Origin: Desulfobulbaceae bacterium
GTDB taxonomy: Bacteria > Desulfobacterota > Desulfobulbia > Desulfobulbales > Desulfocapsaceae
Direction: 5' to 3'
Length of the DNA: 64,000 bases
Assembly (NCBI GenBank): GCA_024636345.1
Contig: JAGXHG010000020.1
Span: 45,606-109,605, forward strand
The position numbers and the translations under genes were made by a program. The notes beneath the pieces are model-generated. The model was given only the letters and a program-made list of their open reading frames with translations, was not told where the DNA came from and ran no database searches. Positions 17,895-27,600 of this stretch are shown here, in pieces. Each line of letters starts with the position of its first letter. Positions within the stretch are counted from its first letter, which is position 1.

Positions 17895-19784
17895 TTACAT
17901 GTGAATAATGACGATTTTGCCATCTACCGCACGGACAGGGAAAGAAATATGTTTCTTCAACACAAAATTGGCGGTAATGCTTCTGGCTGAATAAACCGGG
18001 AATCCCAGAGGGTTTGTTGTTGCCGTGATATCTCCACTCCAGCCGGTAAAGACATAATTTCGTGCCGGAGTTGCTGTCAATATGGCAGTATCACCATAAA
18101 GATAAGTGATGTTCCCACCAGTAACCGTACCACCAGCAGCCGGAAGCACCGACGTCGTCACCAGATAAGGGATCCGGTCAAAATTGGCGATAATAGCTGT
18201 GTCTGCATCAACCGTGATATTCAGAGGATTAACCAGAGGAGTTGTTATTATCGTGGTGGCACTACTCCAATTGCCAAAGGTATAGCCTGTTGCCGGTGTT
18301 GCCTCTAAGATCGCGGGATCTCCCGAGAGATAGGTACCGCCGCCGGTAATAATACCGCCTGCAACAGGGATTGCCGATGTCGTCACCAAATAAGCGCTAT
18401 CAAGCTGGAAGTCCATACCGGTTGTGATGGATAATGTTGCTACCGACACGACCGCCGCCGATCCACAGAGAGGAGTACTCGTGGGAGACGTGGGAGACGC
18501 CCACCATTCAGAGAGATAGTTACCGGCGGGAAAGGCCTTTAAATAATAGCTGCCTTCCAGGAGACCGCTGATCGTATAGGTACCATTCGTGGCTATAGAG
18601 CCGATACCGGCTCTGGTACCAGTACAGGAAGCATCTTTATATGCAATTACAGAACCCCCGCCGGTAATAGTAGTTGTTCCACTGCTGTCATAAACAGTGC
18701 CGGAAATTGTGGCACCTGCAGCAAGCTGGAAATTAATGCCAGAAGCCGTCCCTCCTACGACCGCTGTCACTGTCTGGGCCGAGGTACAGAAAGGAGTACT
18801 CGCGGGAGAGGCCCACCATTCGGAGTTATAATTACCGGAGGGATAGACCTTCACCAAATAATTACCAGCCGGGAGGCCAGTGATTGCATAAGTGCCGTCG
18901 CCGTCACCCAGACCAATCGAACCAACACCAACAAGGGTATAAGTGTCGGTGACGCAGTCATAGCTGCTATAGGCCTCTACCAACCCACCACCGACAATGG
19001 GGCCGTTATCTGTCACTGTACCGGAAATGATAGCGCCGATATCAAGCTGGAAATTGTTACCACCAACCGCCTGGCCTGCTGTTACGACCACGGCCTGCGC
19101 CACAAGGCAGTCAGACGTGCTCGTGGCACCTGCATACCATTCAGGGATATGATTGCCATTGGAAACGGCCTTCAGATAATAGCTGCCGGCCGAAAGGCCA
19201 GTGATCGCATAGGAGCCGTTGGTGTTGACGATACCAGTGGTGACATAATCTATGCCGGAGCAGGGATCACTGGCATAGACCTCGATAACCCCACCAACGA
19301 GAATGGGACTTCCATTACTGTCATTCATTGTGCCGGAAATAGTGGCGCCGGGATCAAGCTGAAAATTCGTGGCTGTAACGGTTTGATTTACATCTGTCAC
19401 TGCCACAATCTGCGCAGCGCCGCAGACAGGACTGCTCGCGGGATCTGCCCACCACTCAGGGACATGATTACCGTAGGAAAAGGCCTTCAGGTAATAGTCG
19501 CCGACCGGGAGCACCCCCTCCGGAAAGCCCTCTTCAACTGTAGTTGTGTAAGTACCATCAACCTCTATAAAGGCAGTGTCAACATAAGTGTAAGTGGCGG
19601 CATCACAGGGGCCGACAATGGAGGTATATACATCGACATATCCACCGGTAGTAATGGGAGTAACTCCACCGCTGTCATATACTGTCCCGGAAATGGTTGC
19701 AGCATAAACAGGTCCAGCCCCTAGGCACAAAACCAGCAAGAGTAACCATCCAAAGATATGCCTGAAAACATTATCCTGCTTCAT
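17895..19784 (-). CDS. Large secreted protein with repeated carboxypeptidase-regulatory-like domains and InlB-type repeats
   Basis: The 629-residue protein has a signal peptide (GWLLLLVLCLGAGPVYA) and then four similar units of about 110 residues. Each begins ATISGTVYD or a close variant, includes SGSYYLKA or GDYYLKA and a NHVPEWWA-like tail, and ends in a V-NFQLD strand. This is the pattern of prealbumin-like or carboxypeptidase-regulatory-like beta-sandwich repeats. Two C-terminal units of about 75 residues (VTTSAIPVAGG, GDPAILEATPATGYTFGNWS) match the Listeria-Bacteroides/InlB-B type repeat. No catalytic domain is seen, so an adhesive or structural surface role is likely. It is the first gene of the exported-protein run 19784-12093. 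Confidence 0.8.
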   Translation of the reverse strand: MKQDNVFRHIFGWLLLLVLCLGAGPVYAATISGTVYDSGGVTPITTGGYVDVYTSIVGPCDAATYTYVDTAFIEVDGTYTTTVEEGFPEGVLPVGDYYLKAFSYGNHVPEWWADPASSPVCGAAQIVAVTDVNQTVTATNFQLDPGATISGTMNDSNGSPILVGGVIEVYASDPCSGIDYVTTGIVNTNGSYAITGLSAGSYYLKAVSNGNHIPEWYAGATSTSDCLVAQAVVVTAGQAVGGNNFQLDIGAIISGTVTDNGPIVGGGLVEAYSSYDCVTDTYTLVGVGSIGLGDGDGTYAITGLPAGNYLVKVYPSGNYNSEWWASPASTPFCTSAQTVTAVVGGTASGINFQLAAGATISGTVYDSSGTTTITGGGSVIAYKDASCTGTRAGIGSIATNGTYTISGLLEGSYYLKAFPAGNYLSEWWASPTSPTSTPLCGSAAVVSVATLSITTGMDFQLDSAYLVTTSAIPVAGGIITGGGTYLSGDPAILEATPATGYTFGNWSSATTIITTPLVNPLNITVDADTAIIANFDRIPYLVTTSVLPAAGGTVTGGNITYLYGDTAILTATPARNYVFTGWSGDITATTNPLGFPVYSARSITANFVLKKHISFPVRAVDGKIVIIHM

Positions 19785-20359
19785 CTGCCACCCCTTTTTA
19801 TTTTTTTCGATTCAATGCCAAACACCTGAATACAATAAGCTTATAAAATACTCCTTTCAGAAAGATGTATTTTTACTCATTATTGTAAGACAAGTATTCC
19901 CTTCCCTGGACACAAACTAAAAAATGCATACTGCATTCGAAAGATTTTTCAGCTTATACTAAAACTATATAGGAAACATTATCACTTTTAGAAAATATGT
20001 CAAATTTTTAATGAACCTACTCCTTTTAACTCTACATGCATAGGATTTCTTATCACTCCTCAGCTCTTTGACACTTGCATTTGCTAAGATACATTTACTG
20101 GGAAAGCTTACAGGCAAAGGTAGCGCCGTCATAATAGAAAAAATTATTCTTCTCATTTACATTCTAAACGGCACCTGCATAGGCACAGTACGGGTAGTAC
20201 GGCTCCTCACACTAATACCTGCAATGCTTCGTTACCACTCGCTCGTCGTTGAGTCTGCGCTCAACCACTGCCTCTTGGAGTCGACGGGAATGCATGGGGG
20301 AGTTAGGCATCAGGACCATTAAAAAAAGTGGCTGTCCTTAATCAACCCGACACCTTACG
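19785..20359. other. Intergenic region between the two minus-strand clusters
   Basis: About 575 bases. Bases 19800-20100 are AT-rich and should contain the promoter of the secreted-protein operon, though I cannot single out a convincing -35/-10 pair. Bases 20190-20330 are GC-richer and contain a small inverted repeat, GTTGAG and CTCAAC at 20248-20265. The short open frames across the gap have no ribosome site or family signature. Confidence 0.5.
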
Positions 20360-21361
20360 TTAATATGCCGCCATGCTCAGGTTTGAAAAAAGAATGCCAT
20401 ATACTACGATTAAGGCAAAAACCGAATTTGACAAGATCGAGATCAGGGCAAATCTCTTTTGAATACGGGGAATAACGTTACAGAGACTTGCAATGTTGCG
20501 AAACGGGTTGATGATGCCAGTCCCCAATCCGGAAACGGCGCTCACAAGAATCGCCAGATACATGGGATACCCCACATATCCATACTCCGGGTGCAAAATG
20601 CAGAAAGGACAGTGGTGGGTGGGCAGCTCATAGAAATAGATACTGATAAACGAAATGAGTGCAGCAATGGATATGAAAAAATGGATGAACGAAGCAATGG
20701 AAAAAAGATAGGCCCCTTTTGTTTTAAAGTAGACATACAGTCCTGATACTATGGTGATTGGTGTACTTAAGAAAAAAGCTGATTCTGACAGCGATAGAGG
20801 AAGGGCAAGGAGGTCAGACATGACCGTTTTGGCGTCGGCACTGAAAAGCGTCCCGCAACAGGAGGTGATGATATTCGGCTTCAGGCCGAGAAGATACCCA
20901 GCCTGAACACTGGTTTCGGCAATCAGAAAGGGGGTAATGAAAAGCAGTAACCAATACTTCTTGCGGATTAACGGATAATCATAGGCCTTGTTGTCGGTAA
21001 AGTTGACGACGAGCCACAGACCGGCAAGAAGACAACCAACGATCTTTAAAACGAGAGCCGAATAGCCGAATCCATTGACATTGAGACTCCCTGCCGCACA
21101 CATGGCACCGATAAAAAGAGGGCTGAGAGTATCGGCCGTATAGATAAACAAAAACAGGGAAAGGAGCTGAAACCCCAGGACATAACTCATGACCGTCGAA
21201 ACCAGATAGGTTCTTCGTTCAAGTTCCAGTTGACGCTCGCTGCCACTGCTGATATCCCAGTTCCGGATGATTCGGACGCCCTCATATGCGGAATAGCAGA
21301 GCATGGACGTCGTCAGAGCCGAGCCCAGAAGCAAGGCCAGTATCCCGGGATGAAAGATCAT
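20360..21361 (-). CDS. Polytopic membrane protein with CC and HHCPFC motifs, unknown function
   Basis: The 333-residue protein has about eight hydrophobic segments. Two cysteine motifs stand out: TSCCGTLF in the middle and THHCPFCILH in the C-terminal third. They suggest metal binding or thiol redox chemistry near the membrane surface. I do not recognise a characterised family. The start overlaps the stop of the ABC ATPase gene by four bases, and the gene is last in the run NosL-NosL-small protein-permease-ATPase-this protein, so it very probably works with that transporter. A role as a metal-binding or electron-delivering subunit is inference only. Confidence 0.72.
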   Translation of the reverse strand: MIFHPGILALLLGSALTTSMLCYSAYEGVRIIRNWDISSGSERQLELERRTYLVSTVMSYVLGFQLLSLFLFIYTADTLSPLFIGAMCAAGSLNVNGFGYSALVLKIVGCLLAGLWLVVNFTDNKAYDYPLIRKKYWLLLFITPFLIAETSVQAGYLLGLKPNIITSCCGTLFSADAKTVMSDLLALPLSLSESAFFLSTPITIVSGLYVYFKTKGAYLFSIASFIHFFISIAALISFISIYFYELPTHHCPFCILHPEYGYVGYPMYLAILVSAVSGLGTGIINPFRNIASLCNVIPRIQKRFALISILSNSVFALIVVYGILFSNLSMAAY

Positions 21362-22044
21362 GGGACATCCCCTGAGGATTCAATCTTTCCATCTCTCATC
21401 TCGACGATCCGGTCAATGACGGTTGAATCATAGACAATGGGATCATGACTGGCGATAAGAAGGGTTTTTCCTTCTTTTTTAAGCTGCCTCATGATTTCCA
21501 TGAACTCCCGGGAGAGCCGGGTGTCCAGATGAGCAGTCGGCTCATCGGCGATGATGATGGCAGGATTGTTGATCAATGCCCTGGCAATGGCGATCCGTTG
21601 CGCCTCTCCACCGGAAAGCCACTCCACTTTAGAAAACGCCTTGCCGGTAAGATTCAACAAATCGAGCAGGTCCATCGCCCGTTTTTTCAGGGAGGCGTGT
21701 TTCTCTCCATTGGGATAAGCAGGAAGCATCACATTTTCCAGGGCAGTAATGCCTTTGATGAGATTGAACTGCTGAAAGACGATGCCGAATGTCTCCCGTC
21801 TGACTTCCGTAAGAAAACGCTCGGGAAGACTCGTGATTTCCCTTTCCTTCAACATAATCCTGCCCGAGGTCGGCCTGGCCATACATCCCAATATGCTTAA
21901 CAGCGTAGTTTTCCCTGATCCACTCGGACCTTTCAGCACAGTGGCCCCATGAGAGTCAATGGAGAGATTCACGCCTTCGATGGCCACAAACTCGTTGGAT
22001 TTGTCCGCGTTAAAGACCTTTCTGACATTCTGGAGACGGATCAT
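21358..22044 (-). CDS. ABC transporter ATP-binding protein, LolD/MacB type
   Basis: The 228-residue cytoplasmic ATPase has Walker A GPSGSGKTT (about 39-47), a Q-loop at FGIVFQQFNL, the signature LSGGEAQRIAIARAL, Walker B AIIIADEPTAHLD and the H-loop ASHDP. This arrangement is typical of the LolD/MacB/FtsE subfamily that drives FtsX-like permeases, which couple ATP use to movement of substrates or mechanical work in the periplasm rather than ordinary uptake. It sits four bases from the permease gene and overlaps the following membrane protein gene, forming one transport unit. Confidence 0.93.
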   Translation of the reverse strand: MIRLQNVRKVFNADKSNEFVAIEGVNLSIDSHGATVLKGPSGSGKTTLLSILGCMARPTSGRIMLKEREITSLPERFLTEVRRETFGIVFQQFNLIKGITALENVMLPAYPNGEKHASLKKRAMDLLDLLNLTGKAFSKVEWLSGGEAQRIAIARALINNPAIIIADEPTAHLDTRLSREFMEIMRQLKKEGKTLLIASHDPIVYDSTVIDRIVEMRDGKIESSGDVP

Positions 22045-22048
22045 AACA

Positions 22049-23203
22049 TTACATCCTCATAACAGAATCCGGGTCAATCGTTGCAGATCGCCACGACGGC
22101 ACGATAGTTACCACGGTATAGGGAATGACCGTTAAAAAAAACAGGGTCGCTATCTGATAAACACTGATATACGGCGTAAGCCTGAAACTGGGATAGAGGA
22201 CCGACCATCCTTTCAGTACAGGTTCAAACAGAATGGAAGATGCCAGAAAAATATGGAGATAGGCCAGAAATATTCCCATGAAAAACGCCGCAATAGACAC
22301 AGCCGAACCTTCCCAGAATTTCATCAATAGAATATCCGAGGTTTCCCAGCCGATTGCCTTGAGGATGCCGATTTCCCGTTTTTCCTCCGCGCTCAATCCC
22401 GTTGCCTTGTCCCATGCCAGGATGATGAAGGCAAAGAAAACGCCTGACAGAACCATGAAGATCACCCCACCGCGCCAGTCGAAAACCGCATCATAGGTTC
22501 GCAGTATCTCTTCCCGCAGTATCGGGCGCGTATCCGGATGGATTTGCGTAATCTTGGCAGCAATGGTAGAAAGCTCTTTAGCATTTCTGACATTGAGCAC
22601 TAAGTCCGTGGCCTGATCATTAGCAATGGAAAAGAGCGTTCTAAAATCTGCCTCGGATACCAGTATCAGATCAGCAGTAACCAGCTCTGAGGCAAATGGA
22701 AGAAGCCCTCTTACCTTCAAAGTCAAGACAGATCCGTCGTAGGTCTTAAAGGGGATGATGTCATTTTTCCGAAGGGCTTGATTGCCTATCCCGCTCATAC
22801 TCCGCATTGATACGCCATTGCCGATGATGATCTCTCCGGCCCGGTCGTTTAACTCCGCATTGACCATCAAGGTATAATTTGCACCGCTCATGGCGTCGTA
22901 GTAGTATCCCCACAGGCGCGGCGCAACTGACTGAACCCCCCTGATCTGCCTGATGGTATCGATATAGTGAGTCGGGATCAGGTCCTGCCGGCCAGCCAAC
23001 AGTCTTTGAACCGTCATTTCAGGAGCATCCTGAAGGATCAGGGAAGCCTCTTTCTTCAGAGAATGTGTAAAAAACAAAACAGAGGCCAACAGGAAGATTA
23101 CAAACGTGTAGACCACCACCAAAGCGATATTTTTACCCTTTCTCCTCCCCAGAGAAGAAAGAGTAAAATCCAGGATATTCCGTTGCTTTTCAATGGCTCC
23201 CAT
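22049..23203 (-). CDS. ABC transporter permease, FtsX/MacB family
   Basis: The 384-residue protein has one N-terminal membrane segment (NIALVVVYTFVIFLLASVLFF), a periplasmic domain of roughly 200 residues, and three C-terminal membrane segments, the MacB/FtsX topology. The C-terminal segment contains EEKREIGILKAIGWETSDIL, the conserved coupling-helix region of this family. It pairs with the LolD-like ATPase next to it. The neighbouring NosL-like genes suggest a substrate related to copper or a copper-protein precursor, but NosY-type permeases of nitrous oxide reductase clusters are a different family, so the analogy is only functional. Confidence 0.88.
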   Translation of the reverse strand: MGAIEKQRNILDFTLSSLGRRKGKNIALVVVYTFVIFLLASVLFFTHSLKKEASLILQDAPEMTVQRLLAGRQDLIPTHYIDTIRQIRGVQSVAPRLWGYYYDAMSGANYTLMVNAELNDRAGEIIIGNGVSMRSMSGIGNQALRKNDIIPFKTYDGSVLTLKVRGLLPFASELVTADLILVSEADFRTLFSIANDQATDLVLNVRNAKELSTIAAKITQIHPDTRPILREEILRTYDAVFDWRGGVIFMVLSGVFFAFIILAWDKATGLSAEEKREIGILKAIGWETSDILLMKFWEGSAVSIAAFFMGIFLAYLHIFLASSILFEPVLKGWSVLYPSFRLTPYISVYQIATLFFLTVIPYTVVTIVPSWRSATIDPDSVMRM

Positions 23204-23207
23204 ATTT

Positions 23208-23555
23208 TTACTGCCGCTCCCGTGGGTCGCTTATCCATCCCTGGAGCGTCCCTGCCTTACGTTTCAAATGAGGTGGTACCGCCATAATAGCGCCCGATGG
23301 AAAATGGTCAAAAGACAGCGGATGGTCCTGAAACGGCGTATGTAAATCCGCCATACTGGGATGGCGAGTGTAGCGCGCCTCGGTAAACAGACACAAATCA
23401 GTCAGCGTCAGTACCCTGACGACCTCACGCCGTTCCTGAACAAATTCCCTATCAAGACGCTGGCTGATGGCCGCATCCATGAACATCAGACAAATCAGAA
23501 GCGCCCCCGCAACCAGAGCACTGAAAAAAAGATCCGACTTTCTCTGCAACATCAA
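23208..23555 (-). CDS. Small membrane-anchored protein of the NosL/ABC cluster, unknown function
   Basis: A 115-residue protein with one N-terminal membrane segment (LFFSALVAGALLICLMFMDAA) followed by a periplasmic part with TEARYTRHPSMADLHTPFQDH and HPLSFDHFPSG, rich in histidine and aromatic residues. Its start overlaps the end of the upstream NosL-like gene by four bases and its stop is four bases from the permease start, so it is firmly inside the operon. The last 15 residues are encoded by a palindromic repeat (23224-23252) related to that in murG, so the natural C-terminus may have been changed by repeat insertion. Confidence 0.7.
   Translation of the reverse strand: MMLQRKSDLFFSALVAGALLICLMFMDAAISQRLDREFVQERREVVRVLTLTDLCLFTEARYTRHPSMADLHTPFQDHPLSFDHFPSGAIMAVPPHLKRKAGTLQGWISDPRERQ
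23224..23252. repeat. Second copy of the murG-type palindromic repeat
   Basis: GGGTCGCT (23224-23231) and AGCGTCCC (23245-23252) form an imperfect palindrome around TATCCATCCCTGG. The core TCCATCCCTGGAGCG is identical to that in the murG repeat at 982-1035. It overlaps the 3' end of the small membrane protein gene. Confidence 0.6.
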
Positions 23556-24025
23556 TCCAGCCCTTGAATCAGGTCAGGAGCTACCTCATCAAATCGAAGC
23601 AGGTTTTTTCCGGAATGATCCTTCATGAATTCCACGGCATCCGCTTCTTGGACAAAGGGCATGAGTTCCCGCCCCATGGGACCAAAGACATCACTACCGA
23701 CGACATACCAGGCTGTCCGACCATTAATCGGGGTCATACTGTAGTAATCCGTGACATAGATAAAGGCGATGTCGGACAGATCCTTTGACGCCTGATATTT
23801 TCTGATGTTGAAATAATATTTAAACATATCCTTGGCACCGTCAAAAAGTGCATAGGAACCATCGGCAAAGATGATCTGGGACAGAAAATCCGGATATTTT
23901 GCCACAAACATACCACAAACCGGGCATTTGTCCGTCTTTGAAACCGTGACGGGCGCGGCTCTGCCTGTCAATGGCAATACCAATGCAAGAAGGACAGCAG
24001 CAACGATCACGCGTAAAGCATGCAT
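23552..24025 (-). CDS. NosL-like metal-binding protein (copy 1)
   Basis: The 157-residue exported protein has a signal peptide (MHALRVIVAAVLLALVLPL) and the NosL hallmark KCPVCGMFVAKYPDF near residue 33, followed by the beta-strand pattern FADGSYALFDGAKDMFKYYF and ITDYYS-like segments. NosL proteins bind Cu(I) and supply it to nitrous oxide reductase, but many NosL relatives occur without nosZ, as here. There is no obvious lipobox, so it is probably soluble in the periplasm. It overlaps the small membrane protein gene by four bases, and the second NosL-like gene lies just 25 bases upstream. Confidence 0.86.
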   Translation of the reverse strand: MHALRVIVAAVLLALVLPLTGRAAPVTVSKTDKCPVCGMFVAKYPDFLSQIIFADGSYALFDGAKDMFKYYFNIRKYQASKDLSDIAFIYVTDYYSMTPINGRTAWYVVGSDVFGPMGRELMPFVQEADAVEFMKDHSGKNLLRFDEVAPDLIQGLD

Positions 24026-24050
24026 GAGAACTCCTCCATATTGACAGCTC

Positions 24051-24563
24051 TTAGTGATGCCCAGCCCCGTGCATCTTTTTCATCTTTCTCTTTTCCCGTA
24101 TCATCTTTGTGTCGGCATACATACTTTCATAGCTCGCCTTCATGGCCTCATCAAAGGTCGCCAGGGTACCACTGTTTCCCATGATAAATCGCTCAGCATC
24201 CTCTTCCTTTTCAAAGGCCCATTTGGCCTGTGTTGTCATGACTCCGGGTTTATTGCCACCAATGACCCAATATGCCTTTTCCGCATCGATGAGATTTTTG
24301 CTGTTGAAGTCTCCCACCTCAAGCGAGTTTGGTGTTTTATCGATATTCACAGCAAGATCAATGGCCAGACAATGAATACTGCAGGTTCCAAGCGTTGTTC
24401 CATCATCATAGGTCACAAACATCCTGCTGTGCGCAAATTTGGCTCTGTCCATACCGCAGAGTTTACAGGATGGCGCCATTTGGATATCATCCTGAGCCAC
24501 AACAACTCCAACCAGGGACAATGTAAACGCGACTAACATAACGAACAAAAATCCTCTCTTCAT
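24051..24563 (-). CDS. NosL-like metal-binding protein (copy 2)
   Basis: The 170-residue exported protein has a signal peptide (MKRGFLFVMLVAFTLSLVGVV) and the motif CKLCGMDRAKFAHSRM, then DDGTTLGTCSIHCLAID, which adds a second cysteine pair with histidine. The C-terminus is rich in Met, Lys and His (KKMHGAGHH), adding potential metal ligands. It is divergent from its neighbour, so the two are not a recent duplication. It lies between cusA and copy 1 on the same strand, consistent with periplasmic copper handling alongside the RND pump. Confidence 0.85.
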   Translation of the reverse strand: MKRGFLFVMLVAFTLSLVGVVVAQDDIQMAPSCKLCGMDRAKFAHSRMFVTYDDGTTLGTCSIHCLAIDLAVNIDKTPNSLEVGDFNSKNLIDAEKAYWVIGGNKPGVMTTQAKWAFEKEEDAERFIMGNSGTLATFDEAMKASYESMYADTKMIREKRKMKKMHGAGHH

Positions 24564-24606
24564 ACCATCTTCCTTTTAGTTTACACAACAGACATAGTTT
24601 TGTGCA

Positions 24607-24644
24607 GTGCAACGCGTAGCAATGGAAGCATTGCCTCGTTACAC
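24607..24644 (-). repeat. Long imperfect hairpin at the cusA 3' end
   Basis: GTGCAACG (24607-24614) pairs with CGTTACAC (24637-24644), and inside it GCAATG (24619-24624) pairs with CATTGC (24629-24634) around a four-base loop. The outer arm includes the cusA stop codon. No T-tract follows, so it is more likely a processing or stability element between cusA and the NosL gene than a terminator. Confidence 0.5.
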
Positions 24645-27600
24645 TTCACGCTTTATAGTTTTTTTAACCTCGAAGTTCCATTTCCAGATTTCATAAATCG
24701 CCGGATAGACCAAAAGTTCCAACAAAAATGAGGTGAAAATACCGCCGATCATGGGCGCCGCAATTCGCTTCATGACATCGGCCCCTGCACCCGTGGACCA
24801 CATGATCGGAAGTAATCCCAGGAACATCGTGGCCGTCGTCATAAACTTAGGCCGAAGACGTTTGACTGCCCCTTCAAGAATGGCTTTGCGCAGCTCATTC
24901 AGACTGCGAAGGCGACCTTCTTTCCTGGCCTGTTCATATGCTATATCAAGATAAAGAAGCATAAAAACGCCGGTTTCCGCATCAACACCAAGCAGGGCGA
25001 TCAATCCAACCCAGACTCCGATGCTCATGTTATATCCCAGCAAATACAACAGCCACACAGCACCAATGGCAGAAAATGGTACTGCCAGTAAAACAATGCA
25101 GGTTTTGATCGCAGAGCGGGTGTTCAGATAGAGCAGCAGAAAAATCAAGAACACTGTCAGGGGGAGAACCACCCCCAGACGCTCTTTCACCCGCTGCATC
25201 GCCTCATATTGGCCGCTCCAGGAGACAACATACCCTGCCGGCAGCTTCACTCTGTCTCTTATCAGGGTTCCAGCCTCTTTAATATAGCTGTTCGGGTCAC
25301 GTCCCGCCATATCCACATACACGTAGCCGGTCAACAAGCCGTTTTCATCGCGAATCATGGCTGGCCCACTGCTTACCTTGATATCGGCAATCTGGCCAAT
25401 GGGAATCTGTTTCTGCCCTGTCGGATCTGAAACCAGAACACGGCCGAGAGAATCCAAATCCGCCCGAAAATCACGCATGTAACGCACGTTGACCGAATAG
25501 CGTTCTCGTCCCTCAACGGTCGTGGTCACCGTTTCTCCGCCGATCGCATTTTGAACTGCATTCTGGGCCTCGTCCATGCTCAGCCCGAAAAAGGCCAGTT
25601 GCTCACGATCCCAATCAAAATCCAGAAAATAACCACTGCCTGTCCGTTCGGCAAAGACACTGCGGGTTCCTTTTACCGCCGGCAGAAGGGCTTCAATCTG
25701 AGTTCCGATTCCCTCAATGACCGTAAGGTCAGCCCCGGAAATTTTAAGCCCGACCGGCGTTCGTACACCGGTGGTCAGCATATCGATCCGCCCCTTGATA
25801 GGCATGGTCCAGCCATTGGCGAGGCCCGGAAGTTTGAGGGCGTCATTCATCAGGCCGATCAGCTCTTCCGTGGTGATACGATCCGGCCAGAAACGGCGCA
25901 ATATGCTCTTGGCCCACTCCGGCGCCCATGAAGAATACCAGGTGTGCACGGACCGCCATTGTGCCTTAGGATGGAGAGTGATCACAGTTTCCATCATGGA
26001 CAGCGGTGCTGGATCCGTAGAGGTCTCGGCATGTCCGGCTTTGCCCAGCACTCGATCCACTTCCGGAAACTTATGGATAATCCGGTCCGTTGCCTGAAGT
26101 AAACGCTGCGCTTCGGTGATAGAAATACCCGGCATAGTTGAGGGCATATAGAGGATCGCCCCCTCATCAAGCGGGGGCATAAATTCCGAGCCCAGTTGCA
26201 GAAAGACCGGAACAGTCCCAATCACCATGATACAGGCTGCTGCGAGCACGAGCCATTTTCGTCGCAGCGTCCACTCGGCAATGGGTTGATAGAATCGAAT
26301 CAGTATCCGGCTGATCGGATGTTTTTCTTCAGAATGGATGGTTCCCACGACCACGGCATTCGCCGCCCGACAGATCCACCGGGGCCGGAAATCATAGTTA
26401 TGGAGGCGGGTAAAAAAAAGCCGTAACGCCGGATCCAGGGTGATAACCAGCACAGCGGCGATAAACATGGAAAGAGTTTTGGTGTAAGCAAGCGGTTTAA
26501 ATAGACGGCCTTCCTGAGCCTCAAGGGTCAGCACCGGTAGAAAAGAGACCGCAATCACCAGCATGGCAAAAAAGCTGGGTCCGGCAACCTGTTTAACGGC
26601 AGCAATGATAACCGTCCGGTAATCCTCTTTGCGGCCGTTTTGTTCCCATTCCTCCAGCTTCTTGTGCGTCTGCTCGACCATGACGATCGCCGCATCGACC
26701 ATGACGCCGATGGCGATGGCAATACCCCCGAGCGACATGATATTGGCAGTGAGTCCCATCAACTGGAAGGGAATAAAGGTCAACAGAACCGCAATGGGAA
26801 TGGTAATCATGGGAATGATGGCGCTGGGAATATGCCAGAGAAAGAGAAGAATCACCAGCGCTACAGTGACAATGATTTCCACCAGGGTGGACTTCAGGTT
26901 ATCGATGGCCCGAAGGATCAACTCTGATCGGTCATAGATGGGAACGATCTTCACCCCGGAAGGCAATCCAGGCTCAATTTCCCGGATTTTGGCCTTGACG
27001 CGGTCAATAACATCAAGGGCATTCTGTCCCTGCCGCATGACCACAATGCCGGAGACGACCTCACCTTCGCCGTCAAGATCAGTGATCCCCCGGCGCAGAT
27101 CCGGCCCCAGAGCCACCTGCCCTACATCCTTGATGCGAATCGGAGTGCCGCTGTCATCGGTCGCCAGCAGAATATTTTCAAAATCGGCAATGGACTTGGC
27201 ATATCCGCGCCCCCGGACCATATACTCGGTCCCGCCAAACTCGATCATCCGGCCGCCCGTCTCACTGTTTCCACCCCGCACCGCGTCCACCACACGACTG
27301 ATGGGAAGGTTATAGGCCTGCAGCCGGTTCGGATCCACATTTACCTGATACTGTTTGCTGAAACCGCCGATGGGGGCAACCTCAGCAACACCGGGAACCG
27401 ATTTCAGATGATAGCGCACCATCCAATCCTGGCAGGATCGAAGATCGGCCAGACTATGCTGCCCGGACTCGTCCACCAGGACATACTGAAAGATCCAGCC
27501 CAGACCCGTGGCATCCGGTCCCAGTTCGGTCTGCACCCCTTTCGGGAGGCGCGGCAACACACCGGAGAGATATTCCAGGGTTCTGGACCGTGCCCAGTAA

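Noticed and set aside
20221..20265. Similarity between CAATGCTTCGTTAC here and the hairpin at the cusA stop
   Set aside because: The shared parts are short and in a different arrangement, so a common repeat family is not supported.
20068..20322. A plus-strand open frame in the gap before the cysteine-rich membrane protein gene
   Set aside because: No supported start and its second half crosses the small inverted repeat; nothing suggests a real protein.
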